Positions 42,866 to 52,042 are shown, numbered from the stretch's first letter. The stretch is 64,000 nucleotides of DNA from JBCCXZ01 sp965228005 (GCA_965228005.1 CBDDGV010000004.1:186001-250000); one strand, 5' to 3'. Notes: a model not told the origin generated them from the sequence alone. Numbers and translations are program-made.

Positions 42866-44542
42866 TCAGGTTCGCCGGGTTGTCCTTAGGCGCCTTCCTC
42901 CTGCCGCCGCCAAGAACGGCAGCACCAGCAACAGACTGGCGGGCTCCGGCACGGTCACCACGGTCGCCACGATGCCCAGGTCGCCGTTGCCGGTCAGGTC
43001 GGCATTGAGGTCCACCAGGAACTCGAACCTGCCTGTTGTGAGAATGCTGTCGTCGGCCACGTTGTCGAAGCCAAATCCAACCGCGAGGCTCCCGTAGTCA
43101 ACCAGTGTGAACGCGTCGCCGACCCGGAGCGGAACACCCGGGTCGACCAGCAGGTCCAGCAAGACGCCGCCCGCCGCGACGCCTCGGCTCAACTGGCCAT
43201 CGACCGTCAGCAGACCCGAAGCGATCGCCCCAGCGCCGTTGTCTCCGATTCCGAAGGCTAGTGTCGCCGAATCGCCGTTCGCAGCCACCGCGGCGTTGCC
43301 GTTGACATCGACCTGCCCCCCTCGGGCGATCGTCATGGCGGCCGGGCCGCGATTCCCGATCGTGAGACCTACCGAGATATCCCATACCGAGCCCGCGCCG
43401 CTCACGTTGACCTCGCCGCGTCCGGCGAAGCCGCCGCCATCGGAGATGACCGCAGTGGTGCTCGACACCAGTCCGCCATTGAGGATCGTCAAGTCGCCGT
43501 CGCCGAGGCCGCCGACGGTCAGGTTGCCGCCCAGGTTCCAATTCGATCCGGGGTCTTGCACGGTCACGGCCCCGGCGCCGGCGGCCTGCTCGGCGATGGC
43601 GCCGGAGACGCTTCGAACGATCCCGCCGCTCTCGATGGTCAGTCTGCCGTCGCCGTTCTCAGAGACGACCAGATTCGTCGAATTCCACGAGGCGCGATCC
43701 CGCACGATCGCCGTGCCCGAGCCTCCTTGGCTCGTGGCGATCCGACCGTCCTGCGATGTCACGAACCCGTCGTCTTCAATGGTGAGCACCCCATCACCCT
43801 GCCCCCCGATAAAGAGATTGGAGTCGTTGTTCCATCTTGAGAGCGAACCACGCACGGTGACTTCGCCGGAGCCGCCCGGGAGCGCGCCGATCGACGCGGC
43901 CTGATTCTCCACTCGAGCGTTGTTCTCTATGACGAGGGTGCCGTTGCCCTCGGAGCCGACCCGCAACGACGTTGCGATATCCCAGAATGCATCGAACCCA
44001 CGCACGGTCACCTCCCCGGTGGACGGGGCGGCTCCAGGAACGGGCAGCGTGAACGCGCCGATGGAGGCGGAATTGCTGTTGAGCCTTGTTCGCGATTCGA
44101 GGGTGAGCCGACCGTGATTGAACGTGCCCACCGTGAAGTCCCGATTCACGTTCAGCTCAAAACCCTGGAAGTCGCGGCCTCTGAGGGTCAGGTGCGTACC
44201 CGCGCCTCCGTCGATGAACCCCGAACCGGTCACGGTGTAGCGAGGGAGGCTGCCAGTGGGCAACAGGGGGCGGAATTCCACATCGCCGCGCTCGACAAGT
44301 AGTGCGGCATTCGTCGGAGACGAGTTGAAGAACACGCTGTAGACGGGGAAGCCGATCGAGCCAAAACGGGCGTCGCTGGCCGGGCCGGGTGGGCCGTTGG
44401 GAGTCCAGTTCGTCGGCGTCTCAAACGAGTTGCCCGTACTGCGGGGCGTGAAATTGAAGGGCTGAGCATGTGCTTGTGCACCTAGGGCCCCAAGCGCAAG
44501 AAAGGCGACTTGGGTGATGAGACGCTTGTGAGTTGTTTGCAC
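42866..44542 (-). CDS. PEP-CTERM protein with T5SS-type repeats
   Basis: 558 aa from GTG 44542, preceded by AGGA at a 9-nt spacing; a TTG six codons upstream is the alternative. Signal peptide LITQVAFLALGALGAQAHA. The body is about eight tandem beta-helix repeats of the T5SS/PEP-CTERM-associated type (GSEGNGTLVIENNARVE, GGQGDGVLTIEDDGFVTS, GGLGDGDLTILNGGLVSS). C-terminal VPEPASLLLVLPFLAAAGGRR sorting signal. It is likely a surface protein handled by exosortase. Confidence 0.87.
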   Translation of the reverse strand: MQTTHKRLITQVAFLALGALGAQAHAQPFNFTPRSTGNSFETPTNWTPNGPPGPASDARFGSIGFPVYSVFFNSSPTNAALLVERGDVEFRPLLPTGSLPRYTVTGSGFIDGGAGTHLTLRGRDFQGFELNVNRDFTVGTFNHGRLTLESRTRLNSNSASIGAFTLPVPGAAPSTGEVTVRGFDAFWDIATSLRVGSEGNGTLVIENNARVENQAASIGALPGGSGEVTVRGSLSRWNNDSNLFIGGQGDGVLTIEDDGFVTSQDGRIATSQGGSGTAIVRDRASWNSTNLVVSENGDGRLTIESGGIVRSVSGAIAEQAAGAGAVTVQDPGSNWNLGGNLTVGGLGDGDLTILNGGLVSSTTAVISDGGGFAGRGEVNVSGAGSVWDISVGLTIGNRGPAAMTIARGGQVDVNGNAAVAANGDSATLAFGIGDNGAGAIASGLLTVDGQLSRGVAAGGVLLDLLVDPGVPLRVGDAFTLVDYGSLAVGFGFDNVADDSILTTGRFEFLVDLNADLTGNGDLGIVATVVTVPEPASLLLVLPFLAAAGGRRLRTTRRT

Positions 44543-44756
44543 TAGTCGAGTTCCTGGCAAGGTGTTTCAACGGGAGAGAGCAGAGGTCGCAGCCTGGCTT
44601 GTCACACGCTTTGTTGCGAAGCCAGCCATTTTGTCGCCGAGGCACTAACGATGATGTGCGGTATCACACACAACCATTGCGGCAATCGGCCGGGTCTCCA
44701 CGCCGCCATGGTACTTCTGGCGGCTGCACTTTCCAGCATTTCTGAGCGAACCGGCT

Positions 44757-45013
44757 CTTGGTGCTGATGCTGCACCCGCTTGCGTCAAGCGGCGACTGCC
44801 GTGCGGGGACGGCTAGAGGGCACTTGGGGCGGTTTCGACGAGGCGTTCACCGACCCGGCGCCGTGGTACTTCCGGACGATGGAGGGCTGGGAGCGGTTGT
44901 TCGCGGCGAGCGGGCTGCGGCTCGCAGAGGTGCGGGAGCCGAGGATTTCAGGCGACGGGGGGCCGGAGGGCGGGAAGCCGGTGTCGATCATCTTTCGGTG
45001 TGCTGCACGCTGA
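44757..45013 (+). pseudogene. Decayed copy of the methyltransferase 3' end
   Basis: From GGCGTTCACCGACCCGGCGC on, the DNA is nearly identical to the last about 190 bp of the gene ending at 42733. It encodes FDEAFTDPAPWYFRTMEG and SGDGGPEGGKPVSIIF, ending CAAR-stop. The upstream part is scrambled (LHPLASSGDCRAGTARG against LHPRTACGDGPYEDGWRAG). No SAM-binding region is present, so it is non-functional. Confidence 0.8.
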
Positions 45014-46613
45014 GCCTTCGCCCCGGGCGCGGGAGTGCGCTGAAAAGCAGAGCGAACGGCGTCAGCAACACCGGCTCGGGCACTGCGACTATGTTGGATA
45101 CGAACACGCCTGACGAACCGTCGTCGAACCCTGCCCAGAAGGTGAGCTGGCCGCGGTCGTTGAGGGCGCTGATCCGGCCGTCTTCGCCGCCGCTGCCCCC
45201 GAGCGGGCCGTACCTGAGGTCGCTGACGGTCCGGTAGTCACCTGACGCGACTTCCAACAGGTCGCCCACTCGGGCGATAAGTCGCAGGTCGCCGGTTCGG
45301 TCGGTCGCCCAGATCCCGCGGTCCTCGTCTTGACCGGCGCCCCCTTCTAGCAACGCCGCAAATGCCACCTGCCCGTTGGCGTTGATCATGAGTTTGTTGC
45401 CGAAGGGAAACGGAGACAATAGTGAGAGCTCATCAAAACGGCTGAACACTACGCCTTCGGGGGTTCCTGGCGCTGGCTGCCCTTGGTAGGCAACGAGCGA
45501 CAACGACTCCGGATCGCCCGTCCAGATCCCGGTATAACCCTGGGCCTGGGCGGGGAAGACCACTGTGCCCTGGCCATTGAGGACTGGGGCGCCTAAAGAC
45601 CGGAAGGTCACCTCCTCTGGCAGCCCGGGGGCGGGGTCGCCGTCTTGAACCACTGCCTCGGTCTCACCGGCCGCATCGATCCAGATACTCCACGGTGACC
45701 GTTCACCGTTGGTTTCTAGCGGGCTGCCCGCAAACGCGACTTGGCCGGCGTTGTTAAGGGAGGGTCGTCCGACCCCATCGGCCACAAGCCTGAGGGAGTC
45801 GGGGCCCGACAGCCAGACGCCCTGCCGTTCGTCCTCATCGATATCGCGATACTCGGCGAGGAAGGCGAGCTGCCCCGCGTCGTTCCATTGAAGGTATTCG
45901 AGATGACGGAGCGCCGAGGATATCCCTAGCAGGATCGAGGGTTCTCCTTCTTCCGGCGGTACGATTGACTCCTTGACCCGCAGTTCGAGCGCGCCGGCCG
46001 AGCTCGCCCAGAGTCCTCGAAAGACGGAACTCCTATCCTCGTTTAGGGCAAATCCTGTAAAGGAGACGTCGCCGCGTGCGTTGAAGGAGGGGTTTATGTT
46101 CTGAAGTCCGAAGAGCTCCCCGCCAGCGCCTCCGGCGGCCGGCGTTAGGGGGCCGGCCACCACCTCTAGAGCTCCAGAGCGATAGACGAAGATGGCCCGG
46201 TCGATCTCGCCGCGAGGGAGCGCGTCGCCCTTCACAAACGAAAAGAACGCGACGTCGCCCGCGTCGTTCAACAGCGGGACCCCCCAACTATTGAAGGTCG
46301 TGCCTTCCGGCATGCCCGGCACGGGGTCGCCGTTTCGGAGGATGTGTGTGGTCGATCCGCCGTGGTCGATCCACAACCCGGATTGGTTGTCTTCGGTGAC
46401 GCCCTCTCCCTCGAACACCCCCGTGTAGAGCACCTCACCCGCGGCGTTGATGGAAGGCACGCCGAAGCCGGTGAACGTGAGGTCGGCGCCGCTGCCCAAA
46501 CCCGTCACCGGGGTCCCGGACAGGGCAACCGTACGCAGGGGCTGAGCGTTAGCGGGGTAGAGAGAGGACGCCGCCGACAAGAATGACGCGGCGAGAAGAA
46601 TCGCGCTACGCAT
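44988..46613 (-). CDS. PEP-CTERM protein with DUF7453-like repeats
   Basis: 541 aa from ATG 46613 (MRSAILLAASFLSAASSLY, signal peptide); an upstream in-frame start at 46679 would bury it. The body has repeated units of about 60 residues (SINAAGEVLYTGVFEG, LNDAGDVAFFSFVKG, LNNAGQVAFAGSPLE, ALNDRGQLTFWAGF) of the type found in choice-of-anchor PEP-CTERM proteins. The sorting signal VPEPVLLTPFALLFSALPRPGRR is followed by about eight residues read antisense through the methyltransferase remnant. Confidence 0.83.
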   Translation of the reverse strand: MRSAILLAASFLSAASSLYPANAQPLRTVALSGTPVTGLGSGADLTFTGFGVPSINAAGEVLYTGVFEGEGVTEDNQSGLWIDHGGSTTHILRNGDPVPGMPEGTTFNSWGVPLLNDAGDVAFFSFVKGDALPRGEIDRAIFVYRSGALEVVAGPLTPAAGGAGGELFGLQNINPSFNARGDVSFTGFALNEDRSSVFRGLWASSAGALELRVKESIVPPEEGEPSILLGISSALRHLEYLQWNDAGQLAFLAEYRDIDEDERQGVWLSGPDSLRLVADGVGRPSLNNAGQVAFAGSPLETNGERSPWSIWIDAAGETEAVVQDGDPAPGLPEEVTFRSLGAPVLNGQGTVVFPAQAQGYTGIWTGDPESLSLVAYQGQPAPGTPEGVVFSRFDELSLLSPFPFGNKLMINANGQVAFAALLEGGAGQDEDRGIWATDRTGDLRLIARVGDLLEVASGDYRTVSDLRYGPLGGSGGEDGRISALNDRGQLTFWAGFDDGSSGVFVSNIVAVPEPVLLTPFALLFSALPRPGRRLSVQHTER

Positions 46614-46967
46614 CGTCAATACCCTGTTCCAATTCCACGCCCCTAGCCGGAGTGTAAAGCAGGTCACTCCGTGGAACAACCTAGAGGATGCTCAAGCATT
46701 GCGATTGAGATGCGCTATGCCTCTGACGTTGAATTAGGACGGGGCGATAATTGTGCAGATGCAACACCGTGGGGGGTGCGCCCTGAGCCGGTTCTTGTGC
46801 TGGACATCCTGCTGTCGGAGGACGGGCAGGTAGCTTCGGTGTTGATTCTATCGCTGTTGAGTAGGCGAGAGACGATTTGTCACAGCGGTACAGGAATCAC
46901 ATTCTTGCGAAACCCCGTCGCGTTGCGACACGGTGTTCTGTGGCGGCTCCAGGGTAGAATTGGCGAC
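46614..46967. other. Spacer between divergent genes
   Basis: 354 bp between the DUF7453-like PEP-CTERM gene (minus) and the membrane protein gene at 46968. A plus-strand frame open from 46671 runs into the latter but shows no protein-like character before the hydrophobic MTFRSVALM start. No clear promoter motif. Confidence 0.4.
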
Positions 46968-47567
46968 ATGACCTTTCGTTCCGTCGCGCTGATGCTCGTT
47001 CTGCTTCTCACAGCCGTGAGGGCGGGTTGTGAGTACGGGATGATGCGTGCTCATGGGCCGGATGCCCAGATGGGGATCTGGGCGATGTTTATGGCTGTTC
47101 GCCTGTCTTTCTGGCTCGTTACAGGCTTGGCAGCCGCAGCGCTGCTCCGAACGACTCAGCAAAACGGCCGGCCGTCGACGGGTCCTTCCGCCCTGGTTGT
47201 GTTGTGGCTGGCAGCCGTCTGCTGGTCGAGCTGGCGTTACTACGACGCCGGAAGTGCACTCACCGATGCGGCGGCGGCCTCGACGTCGCCTGATCGGCTG
47301 CATGAACTGGCGAGCTTCAATGGCATTCAGGCCGGTTACGAACTCGACAACCGCATCGCTTCGAACCCGAATACGAATCCCGATACCCTCCGAGTGCTCT
47401 ACGGCCGCGGCCAGGCTGGTACCGAGATGTGTCTTGCGCGGAACCCGAACACGCCGGACGACATATTGGGTGAGCTGGCCACACGTGACGGGGACGGATC
47501 GCGTTACATCGTCGATGCGCTGAAGCGTAATCCTCGTTATGAAGAGGTTTTCGGGGATAGCGACTAG
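46968..47567 (+). CDS. Membrane protein with LRV-like C-terminal repeats
   Basis: 199 aa from ATG 46968. Three hydrophobic helices (about 3-20, 35-57, 68-85). The soluble C-terminus has repeated NPNT motifs (ASNPNTNPDTLRVLYGRG, ARNPNTPDDILGELATRDG, KRNPRYEEVF) resembling variant leucine-rich (LRV) repeats. The upstream frame to 46671 is open but not protein-like. Function unknown; lower GC than the surroundings. Confidence 0.6.
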   Translation: MTFRSVALMLVLLLTAVRAGCEYGMMRAHGPDAQMGIWAMFMAVRLSFWLVTGLAAAALLRTTQQNGRPSTGPSALVVLWLAAVCWSSWRYYDAGSALTDAAAASTSPDRLHELASFNGIQAGYELDNRIASNPNTNPDTLRVLYGRGQAGTEMCLARNPNTPDDILGELATRDGDGSRYIVDALKRNPRYEEVFGDSD

Positions 47568-47614
47568 CAACCGAGCAGCGCTGGTGGTCCGTCGCAGGCT
47601 GCTTAATGGTCCGT

Positions 47615-47749
47615 TCACGACATCCACTTCAAGAACACCATGACTGCGATGGCGGCGATGCACATGAAGATGAGGTGCCAGAAGCAACCCGGGCCGTCTG
47701 CCAGGTTCGACCCGCTCGGGTCACTCAGGTTGTCTGGGATATCGAACAC
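47615..47749 (-). CDS. Small single-pass membrane protein (candidate)
   Basis: 44 codons: GTG start 47749, stop TGA 47615-47617. A polar N-terminus (FDIPDNLSDPSGSNLADGPG) is followed by one membrane helix (CFWHLIFMCIAAIAVMVFLKW). A stop codon lies five codons upstream in frame, so the frame is short by nature. GAAGG precedes the GTG by about 9 nt. It converges with the LRV-like gene. Low GC and short length limit confidence. Confidence 0.4.
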   Translation of the reverse strand: MFDIPDNLSDPSGSNLADGPGCFWHLIFMCIAAIAVMVFLKWMS

Positions 47750-47834
47750 GCGGTGTCGCCTTCAACAACTGCCTTTGGGATCAGGTTACATAGCCCTGCC
47801 TAGGGATAATGTACACGCAGCGGATGTAAGTGGC

Positions 47835-47926
47835 TGAAGGGCTACGGCTTGCGGAGGTGCGGGAGCCGGTGCTGCCCGGATGGCGGAAGACCGGTTCCCG
47901 CTGTGTTTGTGGCGTCTGCGGTTGAG
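47835..47926 (+). pseudogene. Second, shorter remnant of the methyltransferase 3' end
   Basis: GAGGTGCGGGAGCCG and flanking bases match the remnant at 44757-45013 (GLRLAEVREP in both). The sequence then degenerates (GGATGGCGGAAGACCGGTTC against GGGGCCGGAGGGCGGGAAGC). Too short to be functional. Confidence 0.55.
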
Positions 47927-47965
47927 TGAAGCGAGACACCGCGCGGTTAGTCCAAGCGTGTCGCG

Positions 47966-49063
47966 CTACTCGGCCAAGCACTCTAGCAGCTTCGCTTCAA
48001 ACTCGTCCCAGCCTGAGGTCTTGCGGTCGAGGATGATCTCGAGCCGGCTATCGCGCCGGTAGGCGGAAACGGCGTAGCGGGTTCCGTCCTTCGCCCGGTT
48101 GATCGTCCACCAATCGTCCTCGCACCGGAACACGCCCTTCAGCCGCACGATGGGGTGCACGTACCCCAGCAGGTCGAGCAGCTCGTCTCGGTCGAACACA
48201 TCGTCGACGTGGAAGACCCAGCCGCAGGCGTCGAAGCCCGGGTCGCTGTTCTTGAATCGGACCGGGCGGCGGGGGGCGGGCTCCCGGCTGTTAGGGTCGG
48301 CTTCCGCGTGATCGTGCGGGCTGTGTTCCTTGTGCGGGTCGTCCTCCGCAGACGGGTCGACAACCCCCAGTTCGGCCTGGCCCGACGGGGCCTGAACAGA
48401 CGGGGAGACGGGGTGGGCGTCGGCGAACATCGGGAAGCGGACCGTGTCGAACTTGCGATCCAGCAGCTGCGGGTCGATGGCGCCGAAGCTCGTTTCCACG
48501 ATCAACTGCTTCGGGGGGTCGAAGCCCTCGACCCACGCGCGGCAGCGGTCGATCAGCTCGCGGTCGCGGCTGTCGGTCCAGTTCAACACGACGATATCTG
48601 CCAGCTGCACCTGGTCTTGGAACACCGCCGTCTCCCGCCAGCGGGGGTCGTCGAAGTCCTTGGGGTCGATCAAGCAGATGATGTTGCGGAGGTCGATCGA
48701 GCTGGCGAAATTCGGTCCGCGGAGGATGTCGACGACCTTGGCCGGGTGGCTGAGGCCCGAGGGCTCCAGGATCAGCCGATCGGGTTTCGTGCGGCGGATG
48801 AACTGCGCGAGCAGGGGCTGGAACACGAGCGCCATCGTGCAGCAGGCACACCCGCCGCCGAGCTCCTCAACGGCAACGTCCTCCGCATCGGAATCGACCA
48901 TCGCGTGGTCGATGGAGACGACGCCGAACTCGTTGATGAGGACCGACCACTGCTCACCTTCGGCACGTCGCTCGATGAGCTTCGTGATGGCGGTTGTCTT
49001 CCCGGAACCGAGGAAGCCGACGATCACGTTGGTGGGGATCTGCTCCCCCTCTTTCCAGGCCAT
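47966..49063 (-). CDS. CobW/ZNG1-type GTP-binding metallochaperone
   Basis: 365 aa. Walker A GFLGSGKTT near residue 16, the metal-binding CxCC motif GGGCACC near residue 73, SGLSHP and the NWTD nucleotide-specificity motif. The linker (about 225-265) is rich in His and Asp (KEHSPHDHAEADPN). The C-terminal CobW_C domain includes GYVHPIVRLKGVFR. These GTPases load zinc or related metals onto client proteins. No zinc-responsive client gene is adjacent, so the client is unknown. Confidence 0.9.
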   Translation of the reverse strand: MAWKEGEQIPTNVIVGFLGSGKTTAITKLIERRAEGEQWSVLINEFGVVSIDHAMVDSDAEDVAVEELGGGCACCTMALVFQPLLAQFIRRTKPDRLILEPSGLSHPAKVVDILRGPNFASSIDLRNIICLIDPKDFDDPRWRETAVFQDQVQLADIVVLNWTDSRDRELIDRCRAWVEGFDPPKQLIVETSFGAIDPQLLDRKFDTVRFPMFADAHPVSPSVQAPSGQAELGVVDPSAEDDPHKEHSPHDHAEADPNSREPAPRRPVRFKNSDPGFDACGWVFHVDDVFDRDELLDLLGYVHPIVRLKGVFRCEDDWWTINRAKDGTRYAVSAYRRDSRLEIILDRKTSGWDEFEAKLLECLAE

Positions 49064-49179
49064 CTTCTATGCGTCGCCTCTCCCTTGGAGCACTCCGGCT
49101 GATGCGGCCGTGCAAGCACTTTCTGGACCCTCTCCGGTACCAGCATGGCAATGGACCATGATCCCGGCAATTCCCTGGA

Positions 49180-49207
49180 TTGACATATCGATGGATTCCG
49201 ATATATT
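49180..49207 (+). promoter_or_regulatory. Sigma70-type promoter of the arsR operon, with operator
   Basis: TTGACA (49180-49185), a 16-bp spacer and TATATT (49202-49207). A dyad ATATCG-8 bp-CGATAT (49185-49204) covers the spacer and the -10 edge, the usual place for an ArsR-family operator. The expected transcription start coincides with the arsR ATG at 49214, so the transcript may be leaderless. Confidence 0.78.
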
Positions 49208-49213
49208 TGAATA

Positions 49214-49558
49214 ATGATCGCCAAACGCACCGCCAAACCGGCCAAGAAGAAGGGCGCCAAGCGGCTCCGGCTCACCGACCTGGAGGCGATGGGCCACGCC
49301 GCGGAGTGCCTGAAGACGCTCGCCCACCCGCACCGGCTGCGGATGGTGCAGATGCTGCTGCAGGGGGAGTACGCCGTCGGCGAGCTGGCCGAGGCGTGCG
49401 GGCTGCCCAGCCACATGGCCAGCGAGCACCTGCGGCTGATGCAGCGTTCGGGGCTGCTCGACAGCCGCAAGGAGGGCCGGCGGGTGTATTACGGCGTGGC
49501 CGAGCCGCACCTGGCGAACATCATGGAGTGCATCGAGGGCCGGTTCGGGAAGGGTTGA
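49214..49558 (+). CDS. ArsR-family transcriptional repressor
   Basis: 114 aa winged-helix protein: a Lys-rich N-terminus, then AAECLKTLAHPHRLRMVQML and the recognition helix region LPSHMASEHLRLMQRSGLL, wing KEGRRVYYGV. Cys at about 32, 62 and 106; Cys32 and Cys106 occupy positions comparable to the dithiol pair of persulfide sensors such as BigR and SqrR. It heads an operon with rhodanese and CoA-disulfide reductase genes, so it probably represses them until sulfane sulfur or oxidant is present. No Shine-Dalgarno sequence is visible before the ATG, consistent with leaderless translation. Confidence 0.88.
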   Translation: MIAKRTAKPAKKKGAKRLRLTDLEAMGHAAECLKTLAHPHRLRMVQMLLQGEYAVGELAEACGLPSHMASEHLRLMQRSGLLDSRKEGRRVYYGVAEPHLANIMECIEGRFGKG

Positions 49559-49681
49559 GCCACGGCCACGGGGCCCTTTTATTTTTCGACACATATCGTT
49601 AGTTCTCGACAAATAGACATACAGGCGACCCGGCCGGCTCATCGACCAGCCGCGGGACGCCCCCAACGGAGGGAGAGCGAC

Positions 49682-50227
49682 ATGGCTGAACAGATCAGTC
49701 CCGATACGCTGCGAGAACGTCTGCAGGACGACGCCACGCTGCTGGTGGACGTGCGGACGCCGGCGGAGTTCCGCGAGGTGCACGTGCAGGGGGCGGTCAA
49801 TGTGCCGCTCGACCGGCTGGACGCGTCGGAGTTCGCGGGCCGGGAGGGCGTGTGCGTCATCTGCCGCAGCGGCGGGCGGGGCGCCAAGGCGCAGCAGGCG
49901 TTGCTCGAGGGCGGCGTCGCCGGCGTGGCGAACGTCGAGGGCGGCACCCTGGCCTGCGAGGCGGCGGGGCTGCCGGTGGCACGCGGCAAGAAGACGATGT
50001 CGCTGGAGCGGCAGGTGCGCATCTCGGCGGGGTCGCTGGTGGTGACGGGCGTGGTGCTCGGCGCCGCGGTCCACCCGGCGTGGCTGGGCCTGGCGGGGTT
50101 CGTGGGCGCGGGGCTGGTGTTCGCGGGAGTGACCGACACCTGCGGCATGGCGATGGTGCTGGCGCGGATGCCCTGGAATCAGGTGAGCGGTTCGTGCGCA
50201 ACGACCGGTAAGGAGGCGGTGGGATGA
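49682..50227 (+). CDS. Rhodanese-like protein with DUF2892 membrane domain (YgaP-like)
   Basis: 181 aa. The rhodanese domain (1-100) has LLVDVRTPAEFREVHVQGA and the active-site loop ICRSGGRGA with catalytic Cys61, which carries a persulfide. The C-terminal half has two membrane helices and the DUF2892-type sequence GVTDTCGMAMVLARMPWNQ. It should transfer sulfane sulfur at the inner membrane. GGAGGG lies before the ATG. Its stop overlaps the next gene's start (ATGA). Confidence 0.9.
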   Translation: MAEQISPDTLRERLQDDATLLVDVRTPAEFREVHVQGAVNVPLDRLDASEFAGREGVCVICRSGGRGAKAQQALLEGGVAGVANVEGGTLACEAAGLPVARGKKTMSLERQVRISAGSLVVTGVVLGAAVHPAWLGLAGFVGAGLVFAGVTDTCGMAMVLARMPWNQVSGSCATTGKEAVG

Positions 50228-51891
50228 AGATCGTGATCGTGGGCGGGGTGGCCGGCGGGGCGAGCGCGGCGGCGCGGGCGCGGCGGCTGGACGAGTCGGC
50301 GGAGATCGTGCTCATCGAGCGCGGTGCGGATCCTTCGTTCGCCAACTGCGGGATGCCTTACTACATCGGCGGCGAGATCGAAGCGCGGGAGAAGCTGCTC
50401 GTGGCGCCGGTGTCGTTGCTGCGGGACCGGCTGCGGCTCGACGTGCGGGTCCGTGAGGAGGCGGTTTCGATCGATCGGGAGAACAAGTCGCTCCGCGTCC
50501 GTCGATTGGCGGACGGCAGCGAGTACGACGAGTCGTACGACAAGCTGATCCTGTCTCCTGGCGCTGCGCCGATGCGGCCGCCGATCGAGGGGGTCGACTC
50601 GCCGCGGGTGTACACGCTGCGGAACCTGGCAGACGCCGACCGGCTGCACGCGGTCGCGTCCGGAGCGCAGTCCGCGGTCGTCGTGGGCGGCGGGTTCATC
50701 GGCCTGGAGATGATGGAAAACCTGGTGCGGCTCGGCGTACGGACGACGCTCGTGGAGCGGAACCGCCAGGTGGTCCCGCCGTGGGACGCGGAGATGGTCG
50801 TCGGGCTGGCCGAAACGATCCGGGAACACGGCGTTGATCTTCGCCTTGGGAACGAAGTGTCGGCGTTCGAGACGACCGACGCCGGGATCGTCGCCGAGTT
50901 GCGGAGCGGCGACCGGGTGGAGGCCGACTTCGCGGTAATGGCGATCGGCGTGCGGCCGGAGAACACGCTGGCGGCGGAGGCCGGCCTGGAGATCGGCGAG
51001 CGGGGCGGCATTGTCGTGAACCCGCAGATGCGCACCCGCGACCCCGACATCTACGCCGTGGGCGACGCGGTAGAAACGGTGCACGCGGTGACGGGCGAGC
51101 CCGCGCAGATCCCGCTGGCCGGGCCGGCGAACCGGCAGGGGCGGATCGCGGCGGACGCCATCTTCGGGCGGGCCGTTGCGTACCGCGGTTCGCAGGGGAC
51201 GGCGGTGCTGCGGGTGTTCGACAAGACCGCGGCGATGACCGGCCTGAGCGAGAAGGCTTGCCGGGCAACCGGCGCCTGTTACGAGAAGGTCTACCTGCAC
51301 CCGTCGAGCCACGCGGGGTACTACCCTGGGGCGGAGCCGATGGCGTTGAAGCTGTTGTTCGACCCGCAGACGGGCGCGATCTTCGGCGCTCAAGCCGTCG
51401 GCGGCGCGGGGGTGGACAAGCGGATCGACGTGCTGGCGACGGCGATCCAAGCGGGCATGACGGTGCTGGACCTGGAAGAGGCCGAGCTGTGCTACGCGCC
51501 GCAGTACGGGTCGGCCAAAGACCCGGTGAACATGGCGGGCTTCGTGGCGTCGGGCGTGGTGCGCGGCGACCAGCCGGTGGCCCACGCGGAAGCGTTGGTC
51601 GACGGCACAGCAGAAGGGTTCGTGCTCGACGTGCGGAGCCCGGGTGAGTTTGCGACGGGCGCTGTGCCGGGCGCGGTGAACGTGCCGATCGAAGAGCTGC
51701 GCGAGCGGTTGGAGGAGGTGCCCCAGGACGCCGAGGTGATCGCCTACTGCAAGGTGGGCATCCGCGGCTACTTGGCAACCCGCGTGCTGAGCCAGCACGG
51801 CTACCGGGTGCGAAACCTCAGCGGGGGTTACACCACTTACCAGGCGGTCCGGCGGAGCCGCGAGCCGGCCCCGGCCGAGGCGTTGGCCTGA
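50224..51891 (+). CDS. CoA-disulfide reductase with C-terminal rhodanese domain
   Basis: 555 aa flavoprotein. FAD motif IVGGVAGGASAAARARR at the start, active-site Cys near 42 in SFANCGMPYYIGG, NAD(P)H motif VVVGGGFIGLEMMENL near 155, then the dimerisation domain with YAVGDAVE. The rhodanese domain (about 455-540) has VLDVRSPGEFATGAVPGA and catalytic Cys in AYCKVGIRGY. Such fusions reduce CoA disulfide or CoA persulfide. Overlap with the rhodanese gene and the ArsR gene upstream place it in a sulfur-stress operon. Confidence 0.93.
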   Translation: MKIVIVGGVAGGASAAARARRLDESAEIVLIERGADPSFANCGMPYYIGGEIEAREKLLVAPVSLLRDRLRLDVRVREEAVSIDRENKSLRVRRLADGSEYDESYDKLILSPGAAPMRPPIEGVDSPRVYTLRNLADADRLHAVASGAQSAVVVGGGFIGLEMMENLVRLGVRTTLVERNRQVVPPWDAEMVVGLAETIREHGVDLRLGNEVSAFETTDAGIVAELRSGDRVEADFAVMAIGVRPENTLAAEAGLEIGERGGIVVNPQMRTRDPDIYAVGDAVETVHAVTGEPAQIPLAGPANRQGRIAADAIFGRAVAYRGSQGTAVLRVFDKTAAMTGLSEKACRATGACYEKVYLHPSSHAGYYPGAEPMALKLLFDPQTGAIFGAQAVGGAGVDKRIDVLATAIQAGMTVLDLEEAELCYAPQYGSAKDPVNMAGFVASGVVRGDQPVAHAEALVDGTAEGFVLDVRSPGEFATGAVPGAVNVPIEELRERLEEVPQDAEVIAYCKVGIRGYLATRVLSQHGYRVRNLSGGYTTYQAVRRSREPAPAEALA

Positions 51892-52042
51892 GGGCCGTTT
51901 GTGCGGGGTGGCGGGGTTGCGTCGCCGGGGTCCTAGCGGGAGACGCGTCGGCGGCGGGGCGTGCCCGCAAACGGCGACCGGCGCGGGGTACGGTTTCAGG
52001 ACGTTCCGTTCTGCAAGCCTCACCTCGACGGACCCCGTCCCG

